Below, in pieces: positions 1 to 10,819 of a stretch of DNA of 64,000 bases. The position numbers and the translations under genes were made by a program. This DNA is from Pictodentalium vernedei. Its lineage: Eukaryota > Mollusca > Scaphopoda > Dentaliida > Dentaliidae. The first letter of the stretch is position 1; each line of letters starts with the position of its first letter. The notes under the pieces are model-generated. The model was given only the letters and a program-made list of their open reading frames with translations, searched no databases and was not told the DNA's origin. The stretch is taken from contig CM062296.1 in NCBI GenBank assembly GCA_031216915.1, positions 798,455,022 through 798,519,021 of the forward strand, read 5' to 3'.

Positions 1-1290
1 TAAGAATCTCGGTCGTCCCTCACTGACTCTGCAGGGGAGTGAACCAACCCAGATTGCTCAGACAGTTTCTTTACTGGGATACTGCGATGAATTGAACTAT
101 CTGTGATAGCAAGTCCGTCACGGAGGCCTGTGGAGCCGCGGTCTTACGTAATTTAGCCGCTGGAAGCTCCAGGGACATTATTTCCTGCATACTTCTCATA
201 TGCGAACGTCCCAACTGGAAAGGCCTCGTGTCCTTGGCTAGCAGATGGCGTCACCTGGTCGACGTGGACTCCCTGGTCGGCGAAGCAGGCTGGATATCTG
301 TGGTCACATAGCCAATGTGCGGTCGTGTGTGCTGACGTGAGGATGAGGAAGCCAATAGACAACCCGCGTCGGACTGTCTATGCGACGGAGCGTCCCGAGC
401 AGGAGGAGTGGACGTATGCTCTGACTAACAAATGTTACATACAACAACATCTCGGCCCAGATGTTGTTGTAAGAGAGAGGCCTCTCTTGCTCGCGGTCTG
501 GATAGACCTGGACGAGCTACCTACCGGACTGACTGGCTTCCTCCGTTCCATCCTCCAATCCATCGTCGCCAGGTGTGTGTGATTCCAGATTATAGTACTC
601 GCAACACCCCTTCTCCTCTCCTGGACCGCAACGGACGAACCCGGCGTCACAAACATTTTGTATGACTGCTTCACCGGGGGAGCTAGCGGGCGAGAAGTGA
701 CCGTCGATCCTATGTGGGACCTCTCAGGCACTTGCTGCATATCTTGAGCACTTTGCCACTAGCCCATTATTGCAACGACAGAAGCACACTTTTGAAGACA
801 TCACGGAAACATCACCCTGTTCTTGTTCCTCTGAAAAAGAGACTGAAAAAACTAGAGTGACCCTGTGGAGAGAGGACTGGCATGGACCTCTCACCACTAA
901 CAAAATACTGTGACACACGTCTCCAACGTTTGTCATCCCAATTGACACACACTGAGCAAGAATTAGTGCGAGTACACAGACTACAACAAATACAATGACC
1001 ATGAGAATTAGAGGAAGACTTCCTCGATTTACAACTGAACAATATTTTTTCATTTTGAAAAAATATTACACAGTCATCGTACTCGCACCAACCCTTGAAA
1101 ACAAAGATACATAATAATAATAATCCATTACAAACATTTCGAAAATTAATTCAAAAGGAAAATATTTTGTCAAAAAATTTTCAAGATGATCCCAAGTTCC
1201 CAATGGGAACGATGAGCCCAAACGGATCTCAAAAAAGCCTAAGTGTGGACAAAATTTTTAAAACATGTTTAATGAAAGTGTCAATGTCAC
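1..1290 (-). mobile_element. DIRS-like retroelement fragment E, gag-side part
   Basis: Minus-strand DNA here resembles the gag-like region of the DIRS copies elsewhere in the window: the Cys/His-rich start of the gag-like protein (around 812-1042) and the downstream Ser/Arg-rich part. It runs off the left edge of the window. The element resumes at 3082 after an inserted tandem-repeat element. It is a broken fossil with many breaks, clearly older than copies A-C, which it matches only loosely. Confidence 0.75.
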
Positions 1291-3081
1291 TGTAGCTCAA
1301 CTTGTCAAGACATGTACATGTATCGTATGTGACACAGCAATGACAAACATCTAGGTAATGAACTGATAACAAAGGTACATATAAAGTATTGTAACGGTCT
1401 GTACATAAATACTGACCGTAGCCTGTAACAAATGTATAGGTAAAGTATTGTAAAGGTGGGTGACAGATGCTAAACTAGAAAAGAAATCTTTGAGTCCCAG
1501 AGTGGGTCTGACTGAACCCCAAAATATTTGTTCTAATAGCACAGTGATAACAAAGGCACCACAAAACACACTCATTCCTGTCCCAAGGTGAAAACAAAGG
1601 TACCCAAGAAGTTTCGTGAAGATCAGTTCAAAAATACGAACTGTATAGAAGTTGTGACAAAAAACTGATTGGACCTAATTTTGGTACAAAATGGCCACTG
1701 GCAGCCATCTTGAATTTTGGACCACACTCAGAAACACTCGTTCTCGTCCCAAGGTGATAACAAAGGTACCCAAGAAGTTTCGTGAAAATCGGTTGATAAA
1801 TACAGCCTCTAGCCCGAGCCGTATTGACATGTGCGCTTACAGTGTATAAGTAGCACTAAATAAATCAAAATTCATCTAATTCTGCACGAGAAAAAAACCC
1901 GTACTGTATGTGATGTATTCCATTTTACTAAATATTCATACAAAAATGTATTCAAATCAGAACTTTCATACAGAAGTTCTGTACAAAAGACTGATTGCAC
2001 TAATTTTGGTACAAAATGGCTGCTGGTGGCCATCTTGAATTTCGGACCACACCCAAAAACACCAGTTCTCATCAAACGGTGATAACAAAGGTACCCAAGA
2101 AGTTTCGTAAAGATCGGTTCATAAATATGGCCTCTAGCCTGAGCCGTATAGAAGTTGTGTACAAAAAACTGATTAGACCTAATTTCGGTACAAAATGGCC
2201 ACTGGCAGCCATCTTGAATTTTGGACTGCACTCAGAAACACTCGTTCTCGTCCCAAGGTGATAACAGAGGTACCCAAGAAGTTTCGTGAAGATCGGTTGA
2301 TAAATACAGCCTCTAGCCCGAGCCGTATTGACATGTGTACTTACTGTGTGTAAGTAGCACTGAAAAAATCAAAGTTCATCTAATTTGCATAATTTCTGCA
2401 TGAGAAAAAAAACTGTATTATATGTGATGCATCCCATGGTACTAAACATTCACACACAAAATTTTTCAAATCAGCGCTTTCATATGGAAGTTCTGTGCAA
2501 AAATCTGATTGCACCTAATTTTGTGGAAAATGGCTGCCATCGGCCATCTTGAATTTTCGGACCACACCCAAAACACTTGTTCTCGTCCCACGGTGATACC
2601 AAAGGTACCCAGGAAGTTACGTAAAGATCGGTTTATAAATACGGCCTCTAGCCTGAGCCGTATTGGCATTTGCACTTACAGTGCTAAAAGTAACACTAAA
2701 TACATCAAAGTTAGTCTAATTTGCATAATTTACGTACGAGAAAAAAACCTGTATTATATGTGATGTATCCCATGGTACTAAACATTCATACAAAAAATTA
2801 TTCAAATCAGCGCTTTCATATGGAAGTTTTGCGCAAAAATCTGATTTCACCTAAGTCTATACAAAATGGCTGCCAGCGGCCAACTTGAATTTCAGATCGG
2901 ACCCAAAAACACTTGTTCTCGTCCCACTGTCATAACAAAGGTACCCAAGAAGTTTTGTAAAGATTGGTTCATAAATACGGCCTGTAGCCCGAGCCGTATT
3001 GAATTGTTGACGGACAGACAGACAGACGGATGACTGGCCATGGCATAAGCTTAAATTTGGCTTCGCCAAAGTGGAGCTAAA
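1291..3081. mobile_element. Pearl-like (Helentron-type, non-autonomous) tandem-repeat element inserted in DIRS fragment E
   Basis: The block interrupts DIRS fragment E: the gag-side sequence stops near 1290 and the leader sequence resumes near 3082. Inside are about six diverged copies of one unit (see the motif tacccaag at about 1601, 1767, 2092, 2271, 2606 and 2942), spaced by roughly 166-179 or 335 bp. The right end has a hairpin with stem tttggc/gccaaa and loop ttc, then gtggag and ctaa. The left end (tagctcaactt at 1293) is an inverted version of the right end (aagtggagcta). Core repeats with subterminal inverted repeats and a 3' hairpin ending CTRR are typical of pearl/HINE elements. 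No coding potential was seen. Confidence 0.6.
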
Positions 3082-3796
3082 GATTAATGTTACACTTACG
3101 GACAATATTAATGTATCTGGCTATGAGTAGAACTAATAGAAGACAAGGAATCACTGTCAGAAGTAACCGTTGTCATCATAAACAAAAGTGAATAAAACTG
3201 GAAACAAGACTCCAGGCACTGATAATATGGCCCGAAATCAGTAACCAATTTAAACACTATCCGATGTAAAATAGAGGCTTCCTGAGAAGAAACTGCAGTA
3301 CATCGGATGGTAGATGCATGACCGAAACGCCTAACCACCCTAGGGTGAGGACATAACCATGGGGAAAAACAGAATAAACATTCTGTTACCAAACCAAAAC
3401 TCCCAAGAAATTTCAGTAAAAAAAGTACAAAAATTATGCCAAAAGCATGGGAGAATAGCAAGGGGGGTATTAAGGAAAGGGAGAGAGGAAACGCTGAATA
3501 AACTGTGGAAATTTCATAACAAGAATGTAAACATCAGGCCTATGCCCCGAAATTAGGGAACATGAAATAATTTTCCATAAAAATTGTAAGTTACAGCCCT
3601 GAACACATCCTTCCACTGTTTCTTCCTCTCATCCTCTTATTTCATCCTTAGATCCACCATTTCTTTCATGATTTTGTGTCTGGCATCATTTTAACTGAGA
3701 TTTATAACTACAAATATCAGTGAGATGCTACTGATTTCAGGGCCAAACAAAGAATGAGGATTTGGCTCCAATTTTGTTACTTCATGGACACTGCGC

Positions 3797-3797
<1 letters not shown>
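3082..3797 (-). mobile_element. DIRS-like fragment E, leader and partial terminal repeat
   Basis: Continues fragment E beyond the insertion. The sequence matches the leader and right-end region of copy A (36900-37630), including the conserved block around the ctgcagta-catcgga motif, and enters the terminal inverted repeat up to the actgcgca half-site, where it stops against a TAA repeat. It is a broken fossil. The small reading frames in it have no recognised product. Confidence 0.7.

Positions 3798-3859
<62 letters not shown>
3797..3859. repeat. (TAA)n microsatellite
   Basis: About 62 bp of uninterrupted taa/aat units at the junction between DIRS fragment E and the pearl-like element. Confidence 0.95.
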
Positions 3860-3861
3860 GT

Positions 3862-4975
3862 GCAAAAAATCCCGCTCAGGATCACAGATCCAATGTCGAG
3901 TTGTGACCTTGACCTTTGACCAGGCGAGTCCAAGGTCAATAGGGTTCTTCCTCGCACCAAGGCCAACACACCTATGAAGTTTCATGACTCTAGGTTGAAC
4001 CACTATCAAGTTCTCATCCGGAAACCAATTGTTGCGATATACTATGTTCAAGGTCACTGTGACCTTGACCTTTGACCTGGTGAGTCCAACATCAATAGGG
4101 TTCTTCCTCGCACCAAGGCCAACACGCCTGTAAAGTTTCATGGCTCTAGGTTGAACCACTATCAAGTTATCATCCGGAAACCAATTGTTGCGATATACTA
4201 TGTTCAAGGTCACTGTGACCTTGACCTTTGACCTGGTGAGTCCAAGATCAATAGGGTTCTTCCTCGCACCAAGGCCAACATACCTATGAAGTTTCATGAC
4301 TCTAGGTTGAACCACTATCAAGTTATCATCCGGAAACCAATTGTTGCGATATACTATGTTCAAGGTCACTGTGACCATGACCTTTGACCTGGTGAGTCCA
4401 AGATCAATAGGGTTCTTCCTCGCACCAAGGCCAACACACCTATAAAGTTTCATGACTCTAGGTTGAACCACTATCAAGTTATCATCCGGAAACCAATTGT
4501 TGCGATATACTATGTTCAAGGTCACTGTGACCTTGACCTTTGACCTGGTGAGTCCAAGATCAATAGGGTTCTTCCTCGCACCAAGGCCAACACACCTATG
4601 AAGTTTCATGACTCTAGGTTGAACCACTATCAAGTTATCATCCGGAAACCAATTGTTGCGATATACTATGTTAAAGGTCACTGTGACCTTGACCTTTGAC
4701 GTAGCGAGTCCAAAATCAATAGGGTTCTTCCCCTCACCAAGGCCAATCTACCTATGAAGTTTCATGAATGTGAGTTGAACCATTATCAAGTTATCATCCG
4801 GAAACCAATTGTTTAAGATTTACTATGTTCAAGGTCACTGTGACCTTGACCTTCGACGTAGCATGTCCAAAATCAATAGGGTTCTTCCTCCCACCAAGAC
4901 CAACCTATGTATGAAGTTTAATGAATGTGAGTTGAACCACTATCAAGTTATCATCCGGAAACCAATTGTTTACGC
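3862..4975. repeat. Tandem array of 156 bp units, about seven copies
   Basis: The motif gttgcgatat recurs at 4031, 4187, 4343, 4499 and 4655, exactly 156 bp apart. Two more diverged units follow at 4811 and 4968. Each unit contains the phrase aaggtcactgtgaccttgac, a local inverted repeat. The first and last units are the most diverged. Because 156 is a multiple of three, one reading frame stays open through the array, which is probably an artefact. Confidence 0.95.
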
Positions 4976-5112
4976 CCGCCCGCCCGCCCGCCCGCCCGCC
5001 CGCCCATCTGCCCGCCCGCCCGCCCGCCCGCCCGCCCGCCCGCCCGCCCGCCCGCCCGCCCGCCATTCACCAAACTATAAGTCGAGTTTGACTTCGTCAC
5101 AACTCGACTAAA
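3880..5112. mobile_element. Pearl-like non-autonomous element with 156 bp core array
   Basis: The parts are ordered as described for bivalve pearl elements. A left subterminal motif gtcgagttgtgac (3895-3907) is followed by about seven core repeats, a tetranucleotide microsatellite and a right-end hairpin. The right arm gtcacaactcgac (5096-5108) is the exact inverse of the left motif, and the hairpin (stem 5081-5092 with 5096-5108, loop ttc, one bulge) ends at ctaa. No protein is encoded. Assignment to the pearl/Helentron group rests on architecture alone. Confidence 0.65.
4974..5063. repeat. (CCCG)n tetranucleotide microsatellite
   Basis: About 90 bp of cccg units with one interruption (catctg near 5006). 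It lies directly after the core array, the usual place of the microsatellite in pearl elements. Confidence 0.95.
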
Positions 5113-5857
5113 AATCTCAAGAGTTCATTTGGACACCACTCTTTCAATGTCCTATCAAATATCAAACATATGTAAGTCAGTATATTTTGAAATTAGAAGG
5201 CTAGGTCATATCCGAAAATATTTAAGTTTAGACGCCACAAAAAAGCTGATTTCATCATTCATCTTGAGTCGAATAGATTACTGTAATGCACTGCTTTTCG
5301 ACGTCCCGGACAACCAGCTCCAAGGTTTACAGAGGCTGATCAACGTTGCTGCTAGGATTGCTCTACGGACAAAGAAAAGGGAACACATCTCACCTGCCCT
5401 TGCCAAGCTGCACTACATCCCAGTTAAAGACCGCATAACATATAAACTAGCAATACTCACCTACCAGAGAAATTCGGCTGACTTCCCAGGCTACTTTAGC
5501 GAACTCCTCATACCATACAAGCCACAGCGATCATTGTGATCCAGCGACGAAGGGCTTTTAACTCAGTTCACGGGGAATTTGAAGACTGTAGATGACAGGG
5601 CTTTCAGGATCAGAGTGCCCCGTGTGTGGAAGTCGTTACCCAAAACCTTACGAAATGCACCATCTCTTGAAAGTTTTAAAAAGGGACTAAAAACCTACTT
5701 ATACCGGAGGAACTTCCCAGGCTATCCCTTCGCTGACACACAAACCGGGTGACTTTATTGATTTTTATCTATCTTTTTTCGTGATTTCTTTTGTAAAGCG
5801 CTTAGGGCTTTTATTAGGATAGGCGCTATATAAGTGATATATTATTATTATTATTAA
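5105..5857 (+). mobile_element. 5'-truncated LINE (CR1/L2-like) 3' end
   Basis: The translation from about 5108 reads as the C-terminal tail of a non-LTR reverse transcriptase: RKYLSLDATKKLISSFILSR, then IDYCNALLFDVP, a typical region after the RT palm in CR1/L2-type LINEs. A TGA at 5537-5539 interrupts the frame; the same frame continues without a shift through VPRVWKSLPKTLR and ends at TGA near 5750. Homologues usually carry Arg there, so a CGA to TGA change at a CpG is likely. The 3' end has the family's gcgcttagggc and ggcgctatataa motifs and ATT repeats instead of poly(A). It is dead by truncation. Confidence 0.8.
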
Positions 5858-6247
5858 TAGAATGAAAGCTCAATTTATCTCTGGAAAAAAGTTAATTCCT
5901 GTTAGCAGAATATTCTTACTGCCTGAATATTTTTCACTGGCAAAATAGCTGTAAAATTATTAACCCTTATTCTCACTTGCCAAATAATAGTGTCTACTCC
6001 ATTCATAAATTTTGTCGAATCACTACAATTTGGCAGTGACGAATAGTGAGAAAAATGGCATCAAGTATTATTTCCTATCAAATATCCTGACAATCACTAC
6101 TATTCAGCCATCCCAATTTTTAGGCAGGTACAACTAAGTCTTCAGACATCCACAAACTGCAGCTTTTATACCACTTTAAAAAAAAATTACCCCAAGTGTA
6201 TTCTTCCTTGAGGACTCCACTGGTAGGCTTTTATCTTGATATTGTTT
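5858..6247. other. Anonymous AT-rich spacer
   Basis: No convincing coding region, RNA or known repeat was seen. Confidence 0.5.
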
Positions 6248-6293
6248 TTACATCAGTGTTGGCTGCCTTTACAGGCAGCCAACAGTGATGTAG
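6248..6293. repeat. Hairpin with ggctgcct arms
   Basis: The arms gttggctgcct and aggcagccaac form a perfect 11 bp stem around ttac. The stem extends outward through tacatca/tgatgta with one mismatch. The 3' flank (gtagaaacactgttaagtca) recurs near 8160, so this is part of a dispersed repeat. Confidence 0.8.
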
Positions 6294-6342
6294 AAACACT
6301 GTTAAGTCAGCTGCAGCTGTGTACACATATATACGGTACTCC

Positions 6343-6936
6343 AACATGTTAAGTATCACTATTATAGAGGGAGACTCACTATTTTCCAGAATAAATTTTT
6401 ATTAGGCCTAAAAAAATTAAAATTCTGTTTCTCAGGCCCTCCCACATGGTCCTTTTGGCTGCCGCATGCTCTCTTTTTATAGCCAATGTAAACTTTAAAA
6501 AAATAAAAATTAAATGGATTATGTCTGATATTTTACCAAAGTTAAAAAAATTGATAAATTTGTCCCTTGAGAGCAAGAAGGCTTTGCAATGCTCTAGCAT
6601 TGCAAAGCCTTCTTACTCCCAAGGGACGAAATACACTGCCACCCATGCTATTCCGTATTATGAGGCCTAAAACCTAAACCAATAACATGAACTTTTGATG
6701 GCAAAGAAATAATTACAGAAATAAAAAAACGCTCACCCGCATGCAATTTTATGAATAATGGCCTGAGAAACAGAAGATTTACTTTGTGTGGCCTTAAATG
6801 AGCCTAAATATGAGATTTTTTACAGAATCTCACTATTAAAGTCGATAAATTGTACTCTTTGAGATATATAAAATTCAAAATCTCAATATTTTTGCTCAGA
6901 AATCTCACTATTTTACAATTCATCAGCTTAACATGT
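6343..6936. mobile_element. Foldback/MITE-like element with an internal hairpin
   Basis: The ends are inverted copies (acatgttaag at 6343, cttaacatgt at 6927), as are inner arms (tctgtttctcaggcc near 6424, ggcctgagaaacaga near 6762). The element is about 0.6 kb, non-coding, and has a strong hairpin at its centre. Age and superfamily are not clear. Confidence 0.5.
6569..6616. repeat. Hairpin with apex gcaatgc-tcta-gcattgc
   Basis: A stem of at least 17 bp (agaaggctttgcaatgc with its inverse) surrounds tcta. The same apex, with different outer arms, occurs at 29100-29130. Confidence 0.85.
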
Positions 6937-7011
6937 CTGAGTGTAGTTATTATCGTAAAATTAATCTGAGAATTTAAGGGTTAACAGGATTATACTGTAA
7001 TAGAATATTTA

Positions 7012-7386
7012 GGGGGCGCGGTGGCTCAGTTGGTAGAGGTGCAGGCTGCAAGCCGAGAGGTCCTCGGTTCGAATCCCACCTGCGGCAACCGCGTTGTGTC
7101 CTTGGGCAAGACGCTTCACCCCGATTGCCTACATGGGGGCACGATGACGCTGTGTACTGAGGCGTACTGCACGTCGATGGTGCGCATGTCTTCAACCACT
7201 CTAACCTTGCCTGTGCTGCGGTGCAGAGTTCAGAGTTACGATGTTGGGGAGCTGACAGCTGCTCGTCGTTGCTCGGTGGTTCTCTCCGGGTACTCCGGCT
7301 TCCTCCACCCGTAAAACTGTCACGGTCACGATTAGCCATTGTGCATAAGTATGTGACCTTAAAACACCAATAAATAAATAAATAAT
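7012..7386 (+). mobile_element. tRNA-headed SINE
   Basis: The head looks like a tRNA: an A box tggctcagttggtagag at 7022 and a B box ggttcgaatcc at 7066-7076 form an RNA polymerase III promoter. A body follows that starts gtgtccttgggcaag, a phrase widespread in invertebrate SINEs, and the tail is (taaa)n. The body is shared with the 5S-headed SINE at 26088-26484. It is not a tRNA gene because no acceptor stem closes around the head. Confidence 0.9.
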
Positions 7387-8410
7387 AGAATATTTATCAT
7401 TCATTTGAAATAACTTTTTCTGATATGGACCATTTCATATATTTATCTTACCATCTATGACAGGGAAACAGTTTAACCCTTATGTCCCCATACCTGGGAT
7501 TATTCTGCCCTCTTTGGGGAAGCGTCTGGGATCCTTGCCATTGGGAAAATTTACGTCATGTGGGTTTCAATTGGGAATTTGTTTTGGAGTGGAAAAAAAC
7601 ATACAAAGACTAAGAAATTTTACAGAGAATACTAAGACTGATACCTGAGCAACTACATGTATATTACAAGTAAGTTTTGTAACAAACAGTCACATGCAAT
7701 CATGTTCACACAGTCTCTGTAGTCTTATTAAATTATTTTTGTACTACCAAAGATCTTGTTATTTGCATTTGAATTTAGGAACTTCATTAGGCGAGCAATT
7801 GAAATTGAATGTACAATCAGTGTCCCAAACTCTGGTAGTCATAAGGACTCAGAAAACCAATGGTTTTCTGAGGCCTTATGACTACCCAGTTCAGGGCACC
7901 AATTGTGCATTAAATTTTTGTTTGAGTGAGATTGGGAAATTCAGGGTTAAGAATTGGGAAAAATCATGCCCAAATGTCATTGGGAAAGGGTCCCATAAAC
8001 GGTCCCTGTGGATACCCCAAAATAACCCTGCATACAGTCACAAACGCCCCCTTTTATGTTGCTCTGAAAAAAGTCTTGTCAAGTGTTTTCTTCGATGAGA
8101 ACTCGAGTGGTGGGAAGCATTTATATCTGGATGGTGTTTTACATCTTTGTTGACAATAATGTAGAAACACTGTTAAGTCATCTGCAGCTGTGTACTTGTA
8201 TATACAGGAGTTATTAACGTAACATTAATCTGTGGACTAAACGGATAAAGCAATTCTCATGAGATGACCATAGACCAAAGTATATCTGAGAATCTATAAA
8301 AAAAAAAAAAAAATACGAAACAAAGAACTCACTTTAAAACTGAGGTGTCTTCCTTTTTCTTGACAGAAGTACCTAGGCTAAAAGTTACTGGAAAAAGTAA
8401 AAAAAAAAAA
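7387..8410. other. Spacer with a near-perfect palindrome and poly(A) tracts
   Basis: No gene is recognised. A foldback sits at 7834-7887. A segment near 8130-8215 repeats sequence found at 6288-6335. A-runs occur at about 8297 and 8400. Confidence 0.5.
7834..7887. repeat. Near-perfect palindrome, 26 bp arms
   Basis: The arms ggtagtcataagg.ctcagaaaacca and its inverse differ at one base and are separated by one base. Weaker inverted similarity continues outward (gtgtccc and gggcacc). It is a small foldback element of unknown class. Confidence 0.85.
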
Positions 8411-9265
8411 TGATAAATTTAAAGTAATTTATATATTTTTTATATTTACCAATGGCCCAGACCTATCTGGAGCAAACTCAATATTATCAAGGGCCAAACA
8501 CAAATTTTGAACTCCCCAATCCCCAAAATTTACAATACCGAAAATTAAAAGTCCTATCTGGCCCTCCATACTTTACTACCTGCACATGCACAGTACACAG
8601 GAAGAGACCGGAATTGGCACCAACATCATTCTTTGTAGACAAGCCTACTAAAGTAATAATTCAGTGGGGAGGCATGAGTGGCCACTCCTGGGAGGGCCAT
8701 CCCTGTCTGGGCCATTGCTAAGTATAAAAAATATACAAATTACTTTCAATTTATCATATTTCATACTACAACCAATAGCCCAGACTTAGCTGAATCGTAA
8801 AAAGGCAGAGGGCCTAGGACTTAAGAATTAGCAGGCCAAATACAGCTCCTAAGCCTGCATTCCAAGGTGAAAAGGAGATTAAACTTTTAAACGAATTACA
8901 TGTAGGTCTCTCTATACAATAATAGAGAAGACATGTCATCAAAAAGGAGCCATATCCAAGTAATTCTGTATTCTTAGCATGAAAGATTAGTATGACGTAT
9001 TCAAGAGTGAGAGACTAACCCCAACAAACACAGGCCATATATATATAATAAACCAGCTGTATCTAAGATCAGTAATAATCTAGACAAAATGGCTTCACTC
9101 ATAGTTACACACTTATCAAGCTAGAAGAGATGAAGAAAAATCCCCCCCCCCCCCTTTTTTTTTGGAAGGAATATTCTTCAAAACAAAGAGGGAAGCACTC
9201 TGGAATCAGTGAAAAGTGGTACCAAATGATCAATATATATTCACCCAACAGGCACCCAGTTATTA

Positions 9266-9345
9266 CAGTGCTTTTATTTTGACGGGGCCGATCGGCCCCA
9301 GCCCCATAAACGACCCCTGAAAAAAAATTACGGGGCCAATTAATC
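9266..9345 (+). repeat. hAT left terminal and subterminal repeats
   Basis: The terminal repeat cagtgcttttattttgac is followed by ggggccgatcggcccc, a 16 bp palindrome, and another ggggcc...cggcc pair at 9333-9350. Confidence 0.65.
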
Positions 9346-9529
9346 GGCCTGGCAAAAAAAGTTAAATCCCAAACACGTTATTGACGAATTGAACGGGTTG
9401 TCTCCATTTCGTTTTTTGTATATTGGTGCAAACGAAATTCTAACAACTTTGGTATCCACTCAGCGAATGGAATGCAACCCGAGTGCATGATGATAAAAAC
9501 TGAAAACTTTGAGACTGCCATCAAATTCA

Positions 9530-9716
9530 ATGTCGAAATTTAAATCAAATAAAACTATTCTTGTCAGTACATTCAACAAATTTTCATTTGCAAATCAATA
9601 TGAAGTTGAAACGCAACAGGATGATGATGGAAAATCATATGTTTCGAAAGTTACCTGCAAACTTTGCAGCAGACATCAGCAGGCAGTGATGTGGGTGGCT
9701 CCCAAAGGGAAAATAT
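9530..9716 (+). CDS. hAT transposase exon 1 (N-terminal half of a BED-like zinc finger)
   Basis: Starts at the first in-frame ATG (9530). It encodes a 62-residue N-terminus that contains the Cys pair VTCKLCSRHQ of a BED/C2H2-like DNA-binding finger. The exon ends at a good donor (t|gtaagta, 9717) in phase 1. Its last base plus the first two of exon 2 make tgt (Cys), and the joined protein continues into KHHLLRHLESEGH, which supplies the finger's histidines. Splitting a zinc finger by an intron and recovering it in frame is strong evidence that the splice is real. The upstream untranslated region and promoter were not defined. Confidence 0.75.
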
Positions 9717-9748
9717 GTAAGTACATTATTATATTTTTATACTGTACC

Positions 9749-9934
9749 AATGACCCAGACTTAGCTGGTGCTAACTCCAACAAAACCAGGGCCAAACACA
9801 AATTTTGCCCCCTAATCCCCAAAATTTGCATCCAAAACAAAAAGAAATCATGTCCTAAAGGACCTCCATAGTATGCCTCTACTGCGCATGCGCAGTGACG
9901 CAGTCGTCCCGAAATTGGCGCCAATTATCATTCT
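9749..9934 (+). repeat. DIRS D1 left inverted terminal repeat
   Basis: It is the inverse of 16637-16824 and includes the 16 bp palindrome actgcgcatgcgcagt at 9881-9896, which matches the NRF1 consensus site. Confidence 0.9.
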
Positions 9935-10819
9935 CTGTTTGTCCCTTCATCAGTCAACATCTCACTGATCTTTGTGCTTGTAAATCTCAGTTTAAAGGAT
10001 GCCAGACACGTAATTTTTGGAGAAAATGTGATTCTAAGGAGGATAGAAGGAGGAGAGGAAAAAGAAGTGGCAAAAAATAATCAGGGCTGTACTTAAAATT
10101 TTTTGATGAAATTATGTTAAGTTGCCTATTTTCGAGGCATGGGCCTCTTGTTGTCATTCTTGCTAATTGTTGCACTGCTTATTCAGTGTTTCCTCTTCCC
10201 TAACCTTCTAAAGTCCCCCCTGGCAATTCTCCCATGCTTTTGGCATATTTTTGAGAAGTTTCATTTCTAAAATTTCCTGGGAGAGTTGCTTGGTTACAGA
10301 ATGTTTTCTGTTATTTTCCCCATAGTTACGTTTTCACCCATGGGTGTATAACGTTTGTGTTCTGCATCTTCCATCTGATGTTCTACAGATTCTCCCCTGG
10401 GAGTCTCTGTTTTGCATCAGATAGAGTGTAATTGATGACTGATTCCGGGCCAGTTTTTTCAGTGCCTGGAGTCATGTTTTCTAGTGTGTTTACACTGTTT
10501 GTTTTCATTGGCAACAGCCTTTTTTGAGGGGGGCTGTTTGCCTTTGTGGTAGTTTATCTCATTATAAGATACATTTATATTATCCGAAAGTGTCTCATTA
10601 ATTATTTTATATAAATTTAAAATTTTTGACCACACTTTGCCATCGGATCCATCGGGGCTCAACGTTACTTTTCAGCAACTTGGGCTTCTCTGAAAAAATA
10701 TTTTTTCAAAATTATTTTGTTTTGCAATTGTTTTTTCATTTATTAATGGATCATGTTATTATGTATCTTTGTGTCAGGGGTTTTTGCGAGTAACTAGGAC
10801 TTATTGTTGTTCTTTCACA

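Noticed and set aside
3782-4681. 299-codon minus-strand open frame
   Set aside because: It is a by-product of a 156 bp tandem array whose unit length is divisible by three.
4809-5111. Frame with Pro-Pro-Ala-Arg repeats
   Set aside because: It is the (CCCG)n microsatellite read as protein.
7022-7095. tRNA gene
   Set aside because: The A and B boxes are present but it lacks a full cloverleaf and is fused to a SINE body and tail.
7457-8153. Small plus-strand frames between the SINE and DIRS F
   Set aside because: No recognised family, overlapping frames, and repeat-like DNA.
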